Origin: Callaeas wilsoni
Taxonomy: Eukaryota > Chordata > Aves > Passeriformes > Callaeidae
DNA length: 64,000 bases
Assembly (NCBI GenBank): GCA_013398955.1
Contig: VWPU01017400.1
Span: forward strand, 186,001 to 250,000
Reading direction: 5' to 3'
In this document: positions 24,470 to 36,483 of the stretch, one piece after another
Position numbering within the stretch: position 1 is the first letter of the stretch
How the letters are laid out: each line of letters opens with the position of its first letter
The notes under the pieces: model-generated
What the model saw: only the letters and a program-made list of their open reading frames with translations
Database searches by the model: none
Told to the model about the DNA's origin: nothing
Position numbers and translations under genes: made by a program

Positions 24470-25538
24470 TGGATAGCTGCACTCTTTCCTGGGTGAAAAA
24501 CTTGCTGGAAGGATGAGACCAGAGAGTGGTGATGAGTGGAGTTAAAATCACTTGGTGGCAGGCCACTAATGGTGTTCCCCAGGGCTCAGTATTGGGGCCA
24601 GTCGTGTCTAACATCTTTATCAATGATTCAGATGAAAACTCAGTAAGTTCACAGCTGCCACCAAGTTAGGTGGGAGTGTTGATCTGCTGGAGGGTAGGAA
24701 CACTCGGCAGAAGGATCTGGACAGGCTCGATCAATGGGCTGAGGAAAATTCTATGCAGTTCAAAAGGTGAAGTGCTGGGTCCTGCTCTTCAATCACAACA
24801 GCCCCAGGCAGCTCTACAGGCTGGGGACAGAGTGTCTGAAAACTGCCCTGCAGAAAGGGACTTGAAGGTCCTGGTTGACCATTGGCTGAACATGAGCCAA
24901 CAATGTGCCCAGGGGGCCAAGAAGGCCACTGGTGTCCTGGCCTGTTTCAAGAGCAGTGTGACCAGCAGGACTGGGGAAGTGATTGCCCCTCTGTACTCAG
25001 CACTGGGGAGGCTGTACCTTAAATCCTGTATTGTTTTGGGCTCTTCACTACAAAAAGGATATTGAAGTTCTGGAGCATGTCCAGAGAGGGGCAATGAAGC
25101 TGGTGAAGGGTCTAGAAAATAAGTCCTATGAGGAATGGATGAGGGAACTTGGATTGTCTAGCCTGGAGAAAAGGATGCTTAGGGGGGACCTCATTGCTCT
25201 CTACAACTACCTGAAAGGAGGCTGTAGTGAGGTGGGGGTCAGTCTCTTCTGTCATGTCTCAAGTGAAAGGACAAGTGGAAATGGCCTTAAGTTGGACATG
25301 GGGAGGTTCAGATTAGATATTAGGAAAAAAAATCACTGAAAGAGTGGTTAGGTACTGGAGTAAGTTGCCCAGGGAGGTGGTGAAGTCACAATCTCTGGAA
25401 TTGTTCAAGAAGTGTCTGGATGTGGCACTTGGGGATATGTTTTAGGCATGATTATGGTGGTGCTGGGTTGATGGTTGGACTAAATGATTTTGAAGGCCTC
25501 TTCCAAACTTGATGATTCTCTGATTATGTGATTCTTTG
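24470..25538 (+). mobile_element. CR1 LINE, right part: end of reverse transcriptase to 3' end
   Basis: This continues the copy broken at 23077. [10 protein letters not shown] is at 24571-24600. The catalytic box, at 24648-24662, reads F-T-A-A-T where CR1 normally has F-A-D-D-T, so both catalytic aspartates are lost. Further blocks are ERDLKVLVDHWLNMSQQCAQ, the frame open at 24983-25339 with [20 protein letters not shown] and [19 protein letters not shown], and then [10 protein letters not shown]. The copy ends with GATGATTCTCTGATTATGTGATTC, the CR1 3' end. Frameshifts and stops show it is dead. Confidence 0.95.
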
Positions 25539-27865
25539 TTTTATTTTTTGATCACTGCTGTAGAGTCTTGAATATGGGGGTTTTTGTGTCCAGACGATCT
25601 CTCTCACCCAGCATCTACCTGGAGTGCAATAGTCCTTCCATGCCTGTTTTCACATCATCCACCTGGCTCACAATCATTTTTTCATTGATAACTCCTTCCC
25701 AGCAGCATATTCCTTTGCTTCCTCCATCCTAACACATAGTTCCTCTCTATCTTCAGTGATTTTGCCAGTGTTCCCAGCTCTTTGTACCCAGGTACTTTGT
25801 ACAGTATGTTTGCAAGAGGGAGGGCTGAGGTAGAAGTCTTCCTTTTCAGTTTTTCCACTTAAACACAGGAAAGGCTGACTGTTAATAAATGTATCTGCTC
25901 TCCATTAGGGTGCCCTGAGCAGCATCTATGTAGCACAGTATGCACTAGTCCAGATAAGAGTTTGAGGAATCATTAACTGAGTGGAGGGCATCTTAATTTA
26001 TGGAGAGCATGTTTTAAAATTTAGTAATCTGACCAAATATGATCAGCTTTAAAGCCATGATTCATATAGATGAATTCTAAAAATCATCTACCTATCATTT
26101 ATCAAGGTCCTGTCGCTTGAAGGCACTAGAATTTTAAAAAGAAATGGGAATATTTTCTGCCAAGATCCTGACTTGACCATATTATTGAATAAGCCTTGTA
26201 ATAAATATAGAAATTAAACAGCTCCTTTGTGTGCCAATACTTTATTAGTTATCACAGATTAACAGATGCTATAAATCCTGTGTAGACTTCCAGGATTATC
26301 ATTGCCATCAACCAGTTTCACCCTTTTTAGAAACAGCATGTGCTCATCGCTGCATTCATGAGCGAAGTGTATGCACTGGCCTGGTATCTCTGCTAATAAT
26401 GAGGGAAAAAATATGTATTAGTCCTTTACAGAATAACATCTTGGAAGGAAAATATTACAAAAAAAACGTTGACTGATCTTACACTGTTAATATTATGCTA
26501 TTTTTTCTGTGTCTCAAGAAAAGTTTGAAAAGCTAAGCATCCTGTATAACATGAATATGAGCTTAAAATAAAGCAGTTGAGCCAGATCCAATAGACAAAG
26601 CTCCTGCAGGAGAGATAAATTAAAAACAGTGTCAAATCAAAGATTAATGGCATACTGCTTGTATTTGTGTGAATTTATATATCCCTCACACAGTCTAGTT
26701 CAGTTATTTTCAGTGTACCTTTAATTTTATCAAGAGGTCATGTTTTTCCCTTAATGCTTACACTCCTCAAATGTTGTACAAGAATTTTAAACAATTCACA
26801 ATCCTGATATAACCTAAAATAACACTAAGAACTCATACCATGTCAAACCTGATGTACCTGATAAAATTTCCCATTGAATGAGAACCCCTCGTGCCACAGA
26901 AATTTAAGTAAGTCCATGTAGCATATTGATTATTCTAACAGAAAATAGGACAAACGGAGGAGAGATGGTACAGTCCACAGAAGATAAGAGATTTTGATGT
27001 CCATCCTGGAGATTTAATATGGGTACACTTTGCTAACAAAGTCATTTCCATTGCATACTAGGAATAAAAGGAATTGCAAGGGCCCTCAGTTGTATACTGA
27101 AAAATGTAGTGCAATAATTAGTAAGCAATTATAACATGAATCTCTGCATTCCTCTTTAGATCAGTTGCTAAATGCAAACTTTTGCCACCTTTGCCTACCC
27201 TAATAATTTTCAGTCCTCTCTAGGAAGAATATGAATTCTAATGAAACACTTTTAAAAAAACAATGAATAAATCATTGAGTTAATCCCCCTTGATAATGCA
27301 TGTGCTGAAAAACTCAATTCCTAATTTCCATTGACACACACACAGAAATGAAATTTTCTTTTCATTAAAACCAAAATAGCAGATGTGATGTGTTTTTATT
27401 AAAATTGATGGCAAGCAATAAGTCTTTAAAAGCGTCTAATGCTATATATGGTATGCAAGGTATGAGCAAATCATCCCCATGGGGTTGAGTTGTGATGCTA
27501 GTTTACCAGTGATTGTTAGTGATTAAGGTTTTATTTTCTCCATTTTATTAAAAAGTGAGAAAGGAAATAGCAGCAGTAACACAACAGCTCAGGCCTTATT
27601 ATCATGTTCTTTGTTCATGAAACCTACTGAATGTCATTGACAGTCATAAATATCCAGAGGCAATTATAAAAGTAGAAAGGGAAAAGTCTTAACTTTCAAA
27701 TTGTCTAAAGAATACAGTAGAAGAAACAGTTATTTTAATTTTTGTTTCTTGTGTTCATGCTGAATATTAAACTTTCCTATTGGACAGACACCAAATCCTC
27801 CCATCAAAAGAAAAACTAAGACACATATTTACACTAGGGTATAGGTATAAATCCATATAAAAATC
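25539..27865. other. AT-rich unique sequence, no gene seen
   Basis: No exon, transposon or structured repeat recognised. Confidence 0.55.
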
Positions 27866-27927
27866 AATCACAGAATCAATCATAGAATCATACAGTTCTA
27901 GCTTGAAAGGAACCTCAAGGAAATAAA
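27866..27927 (-). mobile_element. CR1 3' tip, short ancient fragment
   Basis: ATCATAGAATCATACAGTTC followed by TAGCTTGAAAGGAACCTCAAG matches the reversed CR1 3' terminus. An extra upstream CACAGAATCAATCATAGAATC repeats the terminal octamer, as CR1 ends often do. Only about 60 bases remain. Confidence 0.75.
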
Positions 27928-30900
27928 TAGAGCTACACAAAAATAAACAGTTTTACCAACATTACGCAGAGACTTAAAAGTCTAATTTGAACTTCGGCAA
28001 GTTTGTATACAGGTCATATATACATAAATAAAAAGACTGATGCTAGAGAAAATGTAAGGCTACATTAAAAAGGATTCAAGTGTTGAAACAGCCTTCAAAA
28101 TCTTCCCTGGACATGCCATACCTATTATTTTACCAAAATATTCACTACTATCTAAATCTTAATTTTCTTACATTTTAAGATACAGCAAATCAACTTTGGT
28201 GTTTTGACCCTTGTGTAACCATCAGGATATTGTCTGTTTTGGATATGTTGCATAAGCTGAAGGCTATAGATTTACTTAAGCAGTACCATATTGCTTTGAA
28301 CAAATCAAGACTTAAAATGTGAAGGAGCAGAGCTCCACTTTCTAGCTAAAGATATGGCAAATGTGGTAGGGGAGAAAAAAGTATAAAACAAAGCATTTAC
28401 AAGAGTATGTGGAATAAAAACATCTCAATTCCACTTCATTCTTATGTAAAGTTTTTATTTCAGGGTAATATAATCAAGATGACAGAGTTGGCTAGTGGCA
28501 GGGTTCTGAAAGTACTCCAGATTCCTGATTTCCACTCGATTTCCTCCCTGTTGAAACACATCGCATCTTCTTCAGACGAGTAATTGTATCATGAGGAAGC
28601 AGAACTTCCAGAGGCAGAACTCTCTGTCACTTCAGCAAGATGCTTCACACCTCACACTTTGATGAGCAGATCAGCATAAAGAAACATAAATTGAACATAA
28701 AATACATGCCGGCTCATCCTTTCCTACCTAGAAATATGTCCTAATAAATTACCCATATTTGAAATGAGAGTTTAATGTAATGAAGTGTAAAATACAAACA
28801 GATCCCCATGTCTGTGGCAAATGGAATCTTTACTGCTTTATTCCATAATGACCATAAAAATAATTTCAAAAATCTTTAGAAGCATATTTTAAATTATTCC
28901 CTTAAGCCGACTCAGATCTGCCTTATGATGAACGTGGGAGGTTGAGTGAGAGCAGCTTATATGCCAAGGAGCAGGAAAAACAAAATGACAAAGGACAGAT
29001 TTAATAATAGGAAAAATGGTGTTAGTTACACATTCTTATGATTTTTTTTCCCTAAGTATGTCTCATGGCCCTGCTCTTATTTACTTACACTATAGCCAAA
29101 CAGACATTTTTGCTATGAAAGGAGATTACTGGTTATAATTTGTATCGTCTTTTGTATCTTTTCTAGCGTCTTTATCTCTTTAAATATCAGATACAGGCAA
29201 AGCACTTTACTAATCACACTATTTTTAAGATGTTTCTCATCTGAGTTCCACAACTGGATAAATTCAATAACTGTAATGTAAAACATCATTATCTAAGTTA
29301 ATTTTCCTGCCTATATCCTAGAAGTTTTGTTTTCCTCTAATTACTTTAAACTTGCAAGGAACAACAAGATATTTCCTTGGTCAATATAATTTTTAAAAGC
29401 ATGCTTTTCCTCATTGAATACTTCTATCTACAGAATGATTTCAAATTAAATTGAAGTACAGATTTTCATAGACTCTGTCTCAGTTCTTTGAAAAGCACTT
29501 AAAAGACAAAAATAATTATTTCAAACAAGTAACAAACAATTGACTGAGCAAATGTGCTCAAATGTTTATATTGGCACGGCTTGATTGGTTCCAACACACC
29601 TTCTCAAAATACCACAGCCGCCTATCAGAACAGCTATGATCTAGGAAAAGATCAGACCTTCTGAAGACCTGCACCAGGGGTATATCTCACATGCAGGTTG
29701 TAAGCCAGCATGACAGTGGTAAACAACATGACATCTGAGGGACGTTGTGTTAGCTCGGAGTCCAGCCTGATTGACTGCTGTCCAAGGGGGATCACACTCA
29801 GACCTTTCCATACCACTGAGCATTAATTAGGCTGCTACCAGTCTTCTTTGTGCTACCAATTATAAATATTAATAACATTGTATGTTTTATTCATTTCTCT
29901 AAGTGGCAGCTTTAGGATTCTTCCCATTTTGCACGGGCCTCTACAATATGTCACACCAAAACTTGCTGAATTAAAAAAAAAAAAAAATCAAGGTAAAATG
30001 ACTTCTACCTTTATCGTGAAGTCAAAAGGGAGTCACTTTACTGTCACTGCACTGGTAACTGCACTCTATCTTCTGAGAGAAGATTCCTGCTGTTTAACTG
30101 CTACACCCTCTTCACATCCCTTTGTTCACCACAGAAAGACCAGGTTACCTTTTTTATTTTCAATGCAATTACTCTCCAGTCAGTCCCAATTTCCCCAATA
30201 TTGTCTCAAGTCTGCAAAATCTTTTTTAATTCAGGGGCTCAGATTGCATACAGATTGCATGTGCCTTTCTTTACTGTGAGACAATCTCATATAGTGGCCC
30301 ATATCACAGCTTATAACCAGGAACGAAGCAACTTATGCCCTCTCACTTTTCTTTAATATAGTAATTCCTACTCGCAAAAATAGTATTTATTTCTGATGTC
30401 TGTTTTGCACCTCTAGGATTGAATTCTTCAGATAACAGGTCATTTACCTACTTAAAATTCTTTCTTTAGAGGGCCCAGCACATCCACTCTAGAGCGTGTT
30501 CTCTTCAGTGATTGCTAAAAAAATTTAAAGCGGCAAGCTGAACTTTAAATATATACTTCTTGGATACTTAAGATGGAAGCAATGGATTCCATTCAAGTTG
30601 TCTGAATGTAGATTTCTGTAGCAGAAGGTGGCACTGGAGAAGTGATATTTCATTTCTGCTTCTGCTGTACTCATAGGTCACAGCTTTTGAGTAAATTAAT
30701 CCCTCTTATTTTGCCTCATGTTTTCTTTTGAATATAAACTAATTTAAAGATTTAGGCTGGACAGCACAGAAACCTGCAGCTCCTTCTATAAGAGAATTGA
30801 ACTGCAGAATAACAAGAGACAGACAGTACTTGTAGAAAAAGAGGGACATATCTCCAAAGCTAGGAAGAAAACTACTCAGGGATAGGAAGAGCACATGTTT

Positions 30901-32096
30901 TCTTGTAGAAAAACCTTTTTGTAACTGTCAGGATGGGCTGCTGGCTGTAAGACTCCATTAAAAGGATATTAACCAATAGCTAGGTAACTATGACCTTGGA
31001 TACAACAGTGGGCCAGAAGCAGGATTCAGAAGAGTAAAATAATACACTAAGTTTATAAGCAAAAGCCAGAAGCCAGACTAAGAAATCAAGTTTGGTGAGT
31101 CTTTTTTTTTGCTGAGTCTTTCCAGGTACATCTACTTTGCTTTATGATGTTGGCCAAGGAGGCAATGATCCCATTATTACAAATACTCCCGAACTACTTA
31201 GAGGATATTCTCTCTTGGTAAGCCAAGAACATCATCCATGGTTACAAGAGGTACTACACTCTAAAAGTGAACAAAGTTTTGGATGTGCTTAGGTAAGGCA
31301 AAAAAGCAAGACAATAAGGAAGGGTAAGAAACACAGGAGGATTCCACAATCTAGACATTTTATGCTTTTGTGATAAGAATTTTATTCAGAACATGGTAAC
31401 TCAGTGGAAGATTTCTCAGAGGTGTTTCTAAAATAACATAAAATATTTCATGTGGCTTAAATACAGGAAAATATCCTCACATAAAAGGGTTATATTTCAT
31501 ATAATCTTTAATGGAATGACTTCAACTGTGAAGTCTCATAAAAAATAAACAAGAGAAGGAGAAATTAATCCAGAAAAACAGTTGTTAAGATTTGGTATAG
31601 AAGAAAGAAAGGTAGGGAAAACTGTGAGAAGCTGCTCGTGATAGCACAGTCAGAAAATAATCCAGTTCTCCTGCTCAAGCATTGACTAAATTTGCAGAAG
31701 TCAATGGCATTACTCACATAGTTACTCACCTCTACATGACTAAGACTATGCAAATCTACCCCAGACAATGAGTATATTCAATGGTGTGATCCTACTTGTG
31801 CTTCACACTTCTTTAGTGAAATGTCATCCCTTTTTCCTTGGAAAATCTTTCCCTTACCAAAACAACTCTATAATTTGGTGCCCATCCAAATGTTAAAGCC
31901 TATAGACAACTAAAGATACCAAGAAGAGCCATTCACCCTTGAAATTTCTCATGCCATCCCACCACTGCCAACACTCAATCCCCAGACACAGAGTTTTGGT
32001 AATGTCAAAGGACTGTTGAGGCAAATCCAAGCAAGAGACAGAAATATCAGTTTGTTATAGACTCAGAACAGTTCTCAGCCCAAATTTTCAATGAAA
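27928..32096. other. AT-rich unique sequence, no gene seen
   Basis: No recognisable exon or transposon. It holds an A15 run at 29973-29987. A 133-codon plus-strand frame spans 29878-30279. It runs through the A15 as a Lys cluster and shows no domain, so I treat it as chance. Confidence 0.55.
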
Positions 32097-32345
32097 ACAT
32101 GCAAATAAACAATAACAACAAAAAACCCCAAGAAAACATACTAACAAAAAAAAAATCAGAAAACAAACAAACAAACCAAGCAACTAACCAAAATCCAAAA
32201 CCAAAACCAAACCCCTCCAAAAACCCCCCAAAACCCCCAAAAACAAATCAAACCAAACCACAACAACAAAACCAAACTATAAACCCCCCAAAAAAACAAA
32301 CAAACAAATAAACAAACAAAAAACATAAAATCCTTCACCACAACC
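32097..32345 (+). repeat. A/C-only low-complexity tract
   Basis: Nearly 250 bases are almost purely A and C on the plus strand, mixing AAAC, CAAA and CCAAAA units. C runs occur at 32212-32215, 32224-32229, 32234-32238 and 32283-32288, with CCCCAAAA-like spacing. It translates to Asn/Lys/Pro-rich or Leu/Val/Phe/Trp-rich shadows. It may derive from an ageing AAAC-type tail or microsatellite, but no retroposon body adjoins it. Confidence 0.88.
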
Positions 32346-33885
32346 AAGAAACAACAACCAAATTGTTTCTCATTCTGAGATATGTGTAGCTATATATATA
32401 TAAAAAAAATCTGCATTTCTGAAATTTTCAGCATTAAATATTGAAGGAAAATGCTCAGGCTCATGCTACGGCCTATACAAAGAAAACAGATCTTCCTGAA
32501 ATATTGCTTTAGGTAATATTTGGTAGGATTAACTGGAAATGTGGCAGCATTATTGCAGAGAGATGGGCACACATTTGAGATGCACAGTTTATGCTGCCTT
32601 TGTTTACTAGATTCCCTGTGAAGCAAAAATTGGCACAAGGAAGACACATTGCTCTGATAATTTTAATTAAAGTTTGTAATGCATCAGTGGATACCTAAAC
32701 CCAAATATCAAACTCATCAGCTGTTCTGCCACTACTCCTTCCCCTGAAACACACACAGCATATGAAATGGAAAGAGCTTGAGATCTAACCATAAACCTTC
32801 ATGAGCTATTGAGCTGATTTCAGCTTTTTTTATGGGTTAGAGCATATCCAGGAGCCCCTCTGTCATGTGCTATTGGGAGCAGAAAAGGTTAGGCTCAATC
32901 TGCCTGGGAGTCCCTTCAAATATACATGATGGGAAGAGAACTTTCCCAGAGCCAAGCACTTTTATTATGTCTCCTGGCAACTGACATAGAATTTCCTTGA
33001 ATAAATGACTAATCAAATTGTACACAGAAACTCCTGCCTGGCAAAACATTTTATAAAGAGCAGACATATCTAAATGTCATATCAAATGTTGCCGTAATCA
33101 CAAGTAGTTTATGGTTAATGCCTGAGCAGTGCCAGAACCTCAAGATTTATGAAAGATAACACACATGCTCAGGATTATAGATCTTTCTCACTTTTCTTAT
33201 GGTCCTCCTTAACTCCACATGTTTCTCACATCCCCTAAACTTGAACCCATTCCCTGATGCCAATCTCTCAGCTTGCCAAATGAAAAATGCATGTTTTATT
33301 CGTTCTCTGGGGTTGCAGTCACCAGGATACTGTGTGCCACGGCAGCCTCTGTGAATGAGCATGCAAAATCAGCTCCTAATGGTTGCATTTGTAATGTCTA
33401 TATAATATGCACACACATGTGCACTATCTTCTCTTTCCTATCAGGATTTATTCCATAGATGGTCCAGCTGCAGGCTGGGAAAAAGAGAAAAAAACTGCTG
33501 AAAACTAATTTACAGAAAAATTCTTGTTTATATGAAAGAAAATAAGTAGAAATTCCTCTTCCCTGTATGTCTAAATCCAGAAAAAAACTGGAAAGAACAC
33601 AGAAAAATACTAAACAAAATGCTGAAGAATTTTCTTAACATCAAATATTATAATTTGTTCTTCCTTAGAACAATTAGACCTATTCCTGCCAACATAATAA
33701 ACCTTGGTACATCACTGGTACGAAAAACAAGGGCTTTTCACAGAAGTTGAAACTGTGAATAAGGTCAATATAAAAGTATAAACTTTTACATTTTCTCTCT
33801 ATTCTTTTCCGTATAGACAAACCATCAAAGCGAATGCCATGTTTTTGATACCCTGTGATTTCCCAGCACTGTGTCTATCAATGAT
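32346..33885. other. AT-rich unique sequence, no gene seen
   Basis: No exon or transposon recognised. A short TA run is at about 32391-32401. It ends at the 3' edge of the minus-strand LTR. Confidence 0.55.
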
Positions 33886-34182
33886 TGTGTTAGACATGAG
33901 TGTTTGAGATCGCTTAAAAAATCATCAGCAAAAGTCAGATTTAATATTAAGCAACCACATGACAAAGTTTGTTGGCAAAATTCACTTTACTACTTACAGG
34001 ACAGTTAAGGCACACCAAGGAAAAACAAGCAACAACAAAACCAAACAAAATCCAAGCAATCAAAACAGAAATGCACTGGGAACTATTTATGGTGTGTGTA
34101 TATGTGTGTGTTTGTTTGTGTGTGTTTAGGTGCGTGTGACAAAAGGACGGTGAGGTCAAGGATAAAAAGGAACACAGCCTAA

Positions 34183-34475
34183 AAGTTTAACAGCACTCAA
34201 ACTTAACAGTACTGTAAGGTAAGTTATATCTTAAATCGAACAATTCAACAAAGGAACAACACTTATATCTAACTTAACTTATATCTTAAACTTAATTTAT
34301 AACTTAACCGTAACAATATAGCAGAGAAATAACACTTAACAGCATTTAATCTAACTTAAAACATCAAAGTCATATTAAGCAACTTAGCAAAAGAACAACA
34401 CAGCAGTATTTAAATAAAGTCACAAGCTTACAGAGCTAACTTACTTAGACATCTAAGGTACTTAAACATCTAATA
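34183..34475 (-). repeat. Diverged TTAAGTT-type internal repeats in LTR
   Basis: The plus strand is packed with AACTTA, ATCTTAAA and CTTAACA variants (for example TATATCTTAAACTTAATT), spaced irregularly. It lies between the LTR promoter and its 3' end. It is likely an expanded, decayed short repeat in the transcribed part of the LTR. Confidence 0.65.
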
Positions 34476-34786
34476 AAGCATCATTTCTCCTAGATTTGCT
34501 ATAGCACATGAACATGTTTATGCACCCAGACATAAGGAGTCAGTGCAAGCAAGGTACCTGTGAAAAATTCCCCCCAGAGGTCAGCAAAATACCCACTTTG
34601 GATGCCTTTGCATCTCGCGATGGCTGAAGGCTCGGGCCTGAGGAGTCAGGGTATCAGCCCAGGAGTCATGGTCATTCAGCGATCCTCCAAGTACAGCAAA
34701 TGTGGAATTTTTTCTTTCAGAGGAAGGCTGCTGGTCACAGCCCACTGCAGCCCAGGAGAGCTCAGAGGGTCTCATTCTGGGCCGCT

Positions 34787-34794
34787 GTTTATAG
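34787..34794 (-). promoter_or_regulatory. LTR TATA box
   Basis: CTATAAAC on the minus strand, inside CCCTATAAACAGCGG. It lies 25-30 bases upstream of a plausible retroviral start site near 34760. It would have driven transcription leftward. Present activity unknown. Confidence 0.6.
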
Positions 34795-35126
34795 GGTCTC
34801 AAGGGAGTGGGCTTTAGTCATAACAATGTTTCATCCTGGCCACAGTTTGGGTTGGCTTCTTTGAAAGTGTGAGAACAGGGATGTTGTGCTGTTCAGGGAA
34901 GAAAAATGTTTTTCAAGGCTGTTCATACGGAAAACAGGAGCTCGTTAGCAATTCCTGGGAGCAGACAGTATTTCTCATAAGCTCGGGAAGAGCTGAGCCC
35001 AGGTGCTGTTTTTCAAGGCCGAGGCCTAACAAGCATTTCTCAGATTGCACTGCAGCCTGGAAAAGGTTGGGGGGAAATGCACCACCACCGATTGTTCCTT
35101 CAAAACCGCAAACCACTGCTTGATCA

Positions 35127-35989
35127 TAACGTGAAATAGATGTAGATAGAGAAGTGTGACTGGAAGACAAATACACTGGTTTTAGTTGTTTAAAACTTAG
35201 CTACCCATTACACAATCATTTCAAAACTTTTCATTCTTTTTGTTTACCAGAATAAATTTTGGAGTGAATATCTCTACATGAACAAACAAGGAAAGATATT
35301 GATTTTGTTCGGACCAAGAAGTATGCAAATCTTTGAGAGTTCAAGTACCTCCACCATCTGGGAAAGAAACAAAATACTTGACAGAGCATTTCTCCTTGCT
35401 TCAGAAATGTTTAGCATCCCATGGGATTTTCCCTAAATCTGAGCAATTGAAGATTTCTTCCTGTGCAGTTTTGCAGAACAGCATACCCATGCTGAGCATG
35501 TTCCATCCCAGGAGAGTCAGAAATTCCTCAGACAGTCAGGAACTGTTCCTCCCCACCACTGACCTCCCACCCCCTCCTACCGGTAACCCCCAAGGAATAA
35601 TCTGATTCTGCATTCAGGAAATGAGAGAAAGGAGGCTGTCTGGGGATTCCAACAGTCCCAAAGGGGGCCTGTATCACAATTCATATGCAAAAGGCTATAG
35701 AGAAGGTTGCACTGCTAATATTAATGTCAGCATTTGACTACTTAACCATAACATTCTGTAAATGGTATGTAATTTTCTGTAAATTAGAAATGCAAAGATC
35801 CTTTAATTTCTCTCCTTTTTATCCCAGGCTGTTGCTATTGTGTATTTACAGTTATTTTAAAGGAATGGCTCTTCAGTTAATTCTCCTAGGAAACCTTGTC
35901 ATAGACTAAGAAACCTTGTTTTAAGTAGGGTTTTTTCTCTTGGTGTGGATTTCTTTTTTTTTTTTTTTTTTCTCTTTTCACCCCTTTAG
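35127..35989. other. Unique spacer between two LTRs, with T18 run
   Basis: About 860 bases with no recognised gene. An uninterrupted T18 is at 35954-35971, just before the second LTR. No retroposon body was identified beside it. Confidence 0.5.
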
Positions 35990-36163
35990 TGGGTTGACCC
36001 TGGCTGGATGCCAGGTGACAACCAAGCTATTCTATCACTTCACTCCTCAGCTGAACTGGGAGGGAAAATATAAGGCTTGTAGGTCAAGATAAAAAACAGG
36101 GAGAGGAGAGATCACTAGCTGGTTAATCTCATGGGCAGAACAAACTCAGGGAAATTAACTGAA

Positions 36164-36169
36164 TTTATT
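36164..36169 (-). terminator. LTR polyadenylation signal AATAAA
   Basis: AATAAA on the minus strand, within GGTAATAAATTCAG. It lies about 175 bases before the LTR 3' edge, where a retroviral LTR would place it. Confidence 0.5.
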
Positions 36170-36412
36170 ACCAATCAAATCAGAGTAGGATATTGAGAAA
36201 TAAAGCCAAATGCTAAAAACATCTTCCCCCCACTAATCACTCTCTCTAGGTTCAACTTCACTAATTATTTTCTCTATCTCTTCCCCTACAGAGGTGCAGG
36301 GGGACAGGTAAAGGTCGTTGTGGCCAGTTCATCGTATGTTGACTCTGGTGCTCCTTCCTCCTCAGCAGAAGGACTCTCATACTCTTTCCCTGCTCCAACA
36401 GGGAGTACGTCC

Positions 36413-36483
36413 CAGAAAATCACAGAATATTCTGAGTTGGACGAGACCTATAAGAATCACGAAGTCCAAGTCTTAAGTGAATG
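36413..36483 (-). mobile_element. CR1 3' tip nested in the LTR
   Basis: ATCACAGAATATTCTGAGTTGG then ACGAGACCTATAAGAATCACGAAGTCC is a reversed CR1 3' end of about 60-70 bases. It breaks the LTR between ...GTACGTCCC and ...GACAGTCCCCC. The LTR must therefore be older than this CR1 insertion. The exact edges are uncertain by about 10 bases. Confidence 0.8.

Larger units (their letters stand above)
33886..35126 (-). mobile_element. Solo LTR of an endogenous retrovirus-like element, minus strand
   Basis: On the minus strand the element starts near TGATCAAGCAGTGG (35126) and ends near ATGTCTAACACA (33886), giving TG...CA ends. A TATA box, CTATAAAC, lies at 34787-34794, followed by the GC-richer GAGCTCTCCTGGGCTGCAG start region. 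A variant polyadenylation signal, AGTAAA, is at 33986-33991. The 3' part (CAACAAACTTTGTCATG, GCGATCTCAAACACTC) resembles the U5 end of bird ERVL-like LTRs as I remember them. No primer-binding site or gag/pol follows on either side, so this looks like a solo LTR. No clear target-site duplication was found and the ends may be off by tens of bases. Family name not certain. Confidence 0.72.

Noticed and set aside
29878..30279. 133-codon plus-strand frame
   Set aside because: It passes through an A15 run and shows no domain; most likely chance.
35954..35971. T18 as the tail of a minus-strand poly-A retroposon or processed pseudogene
   Set aside because: No element body or flanking duplication could be recognised next to it.
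36261..36292. Polypyrimidine stretch followed by CTACAG, resembling a splice acceptor
   Set aside because: It lies inside the LTR on the strand opposite to the element, and no coding exon follows.
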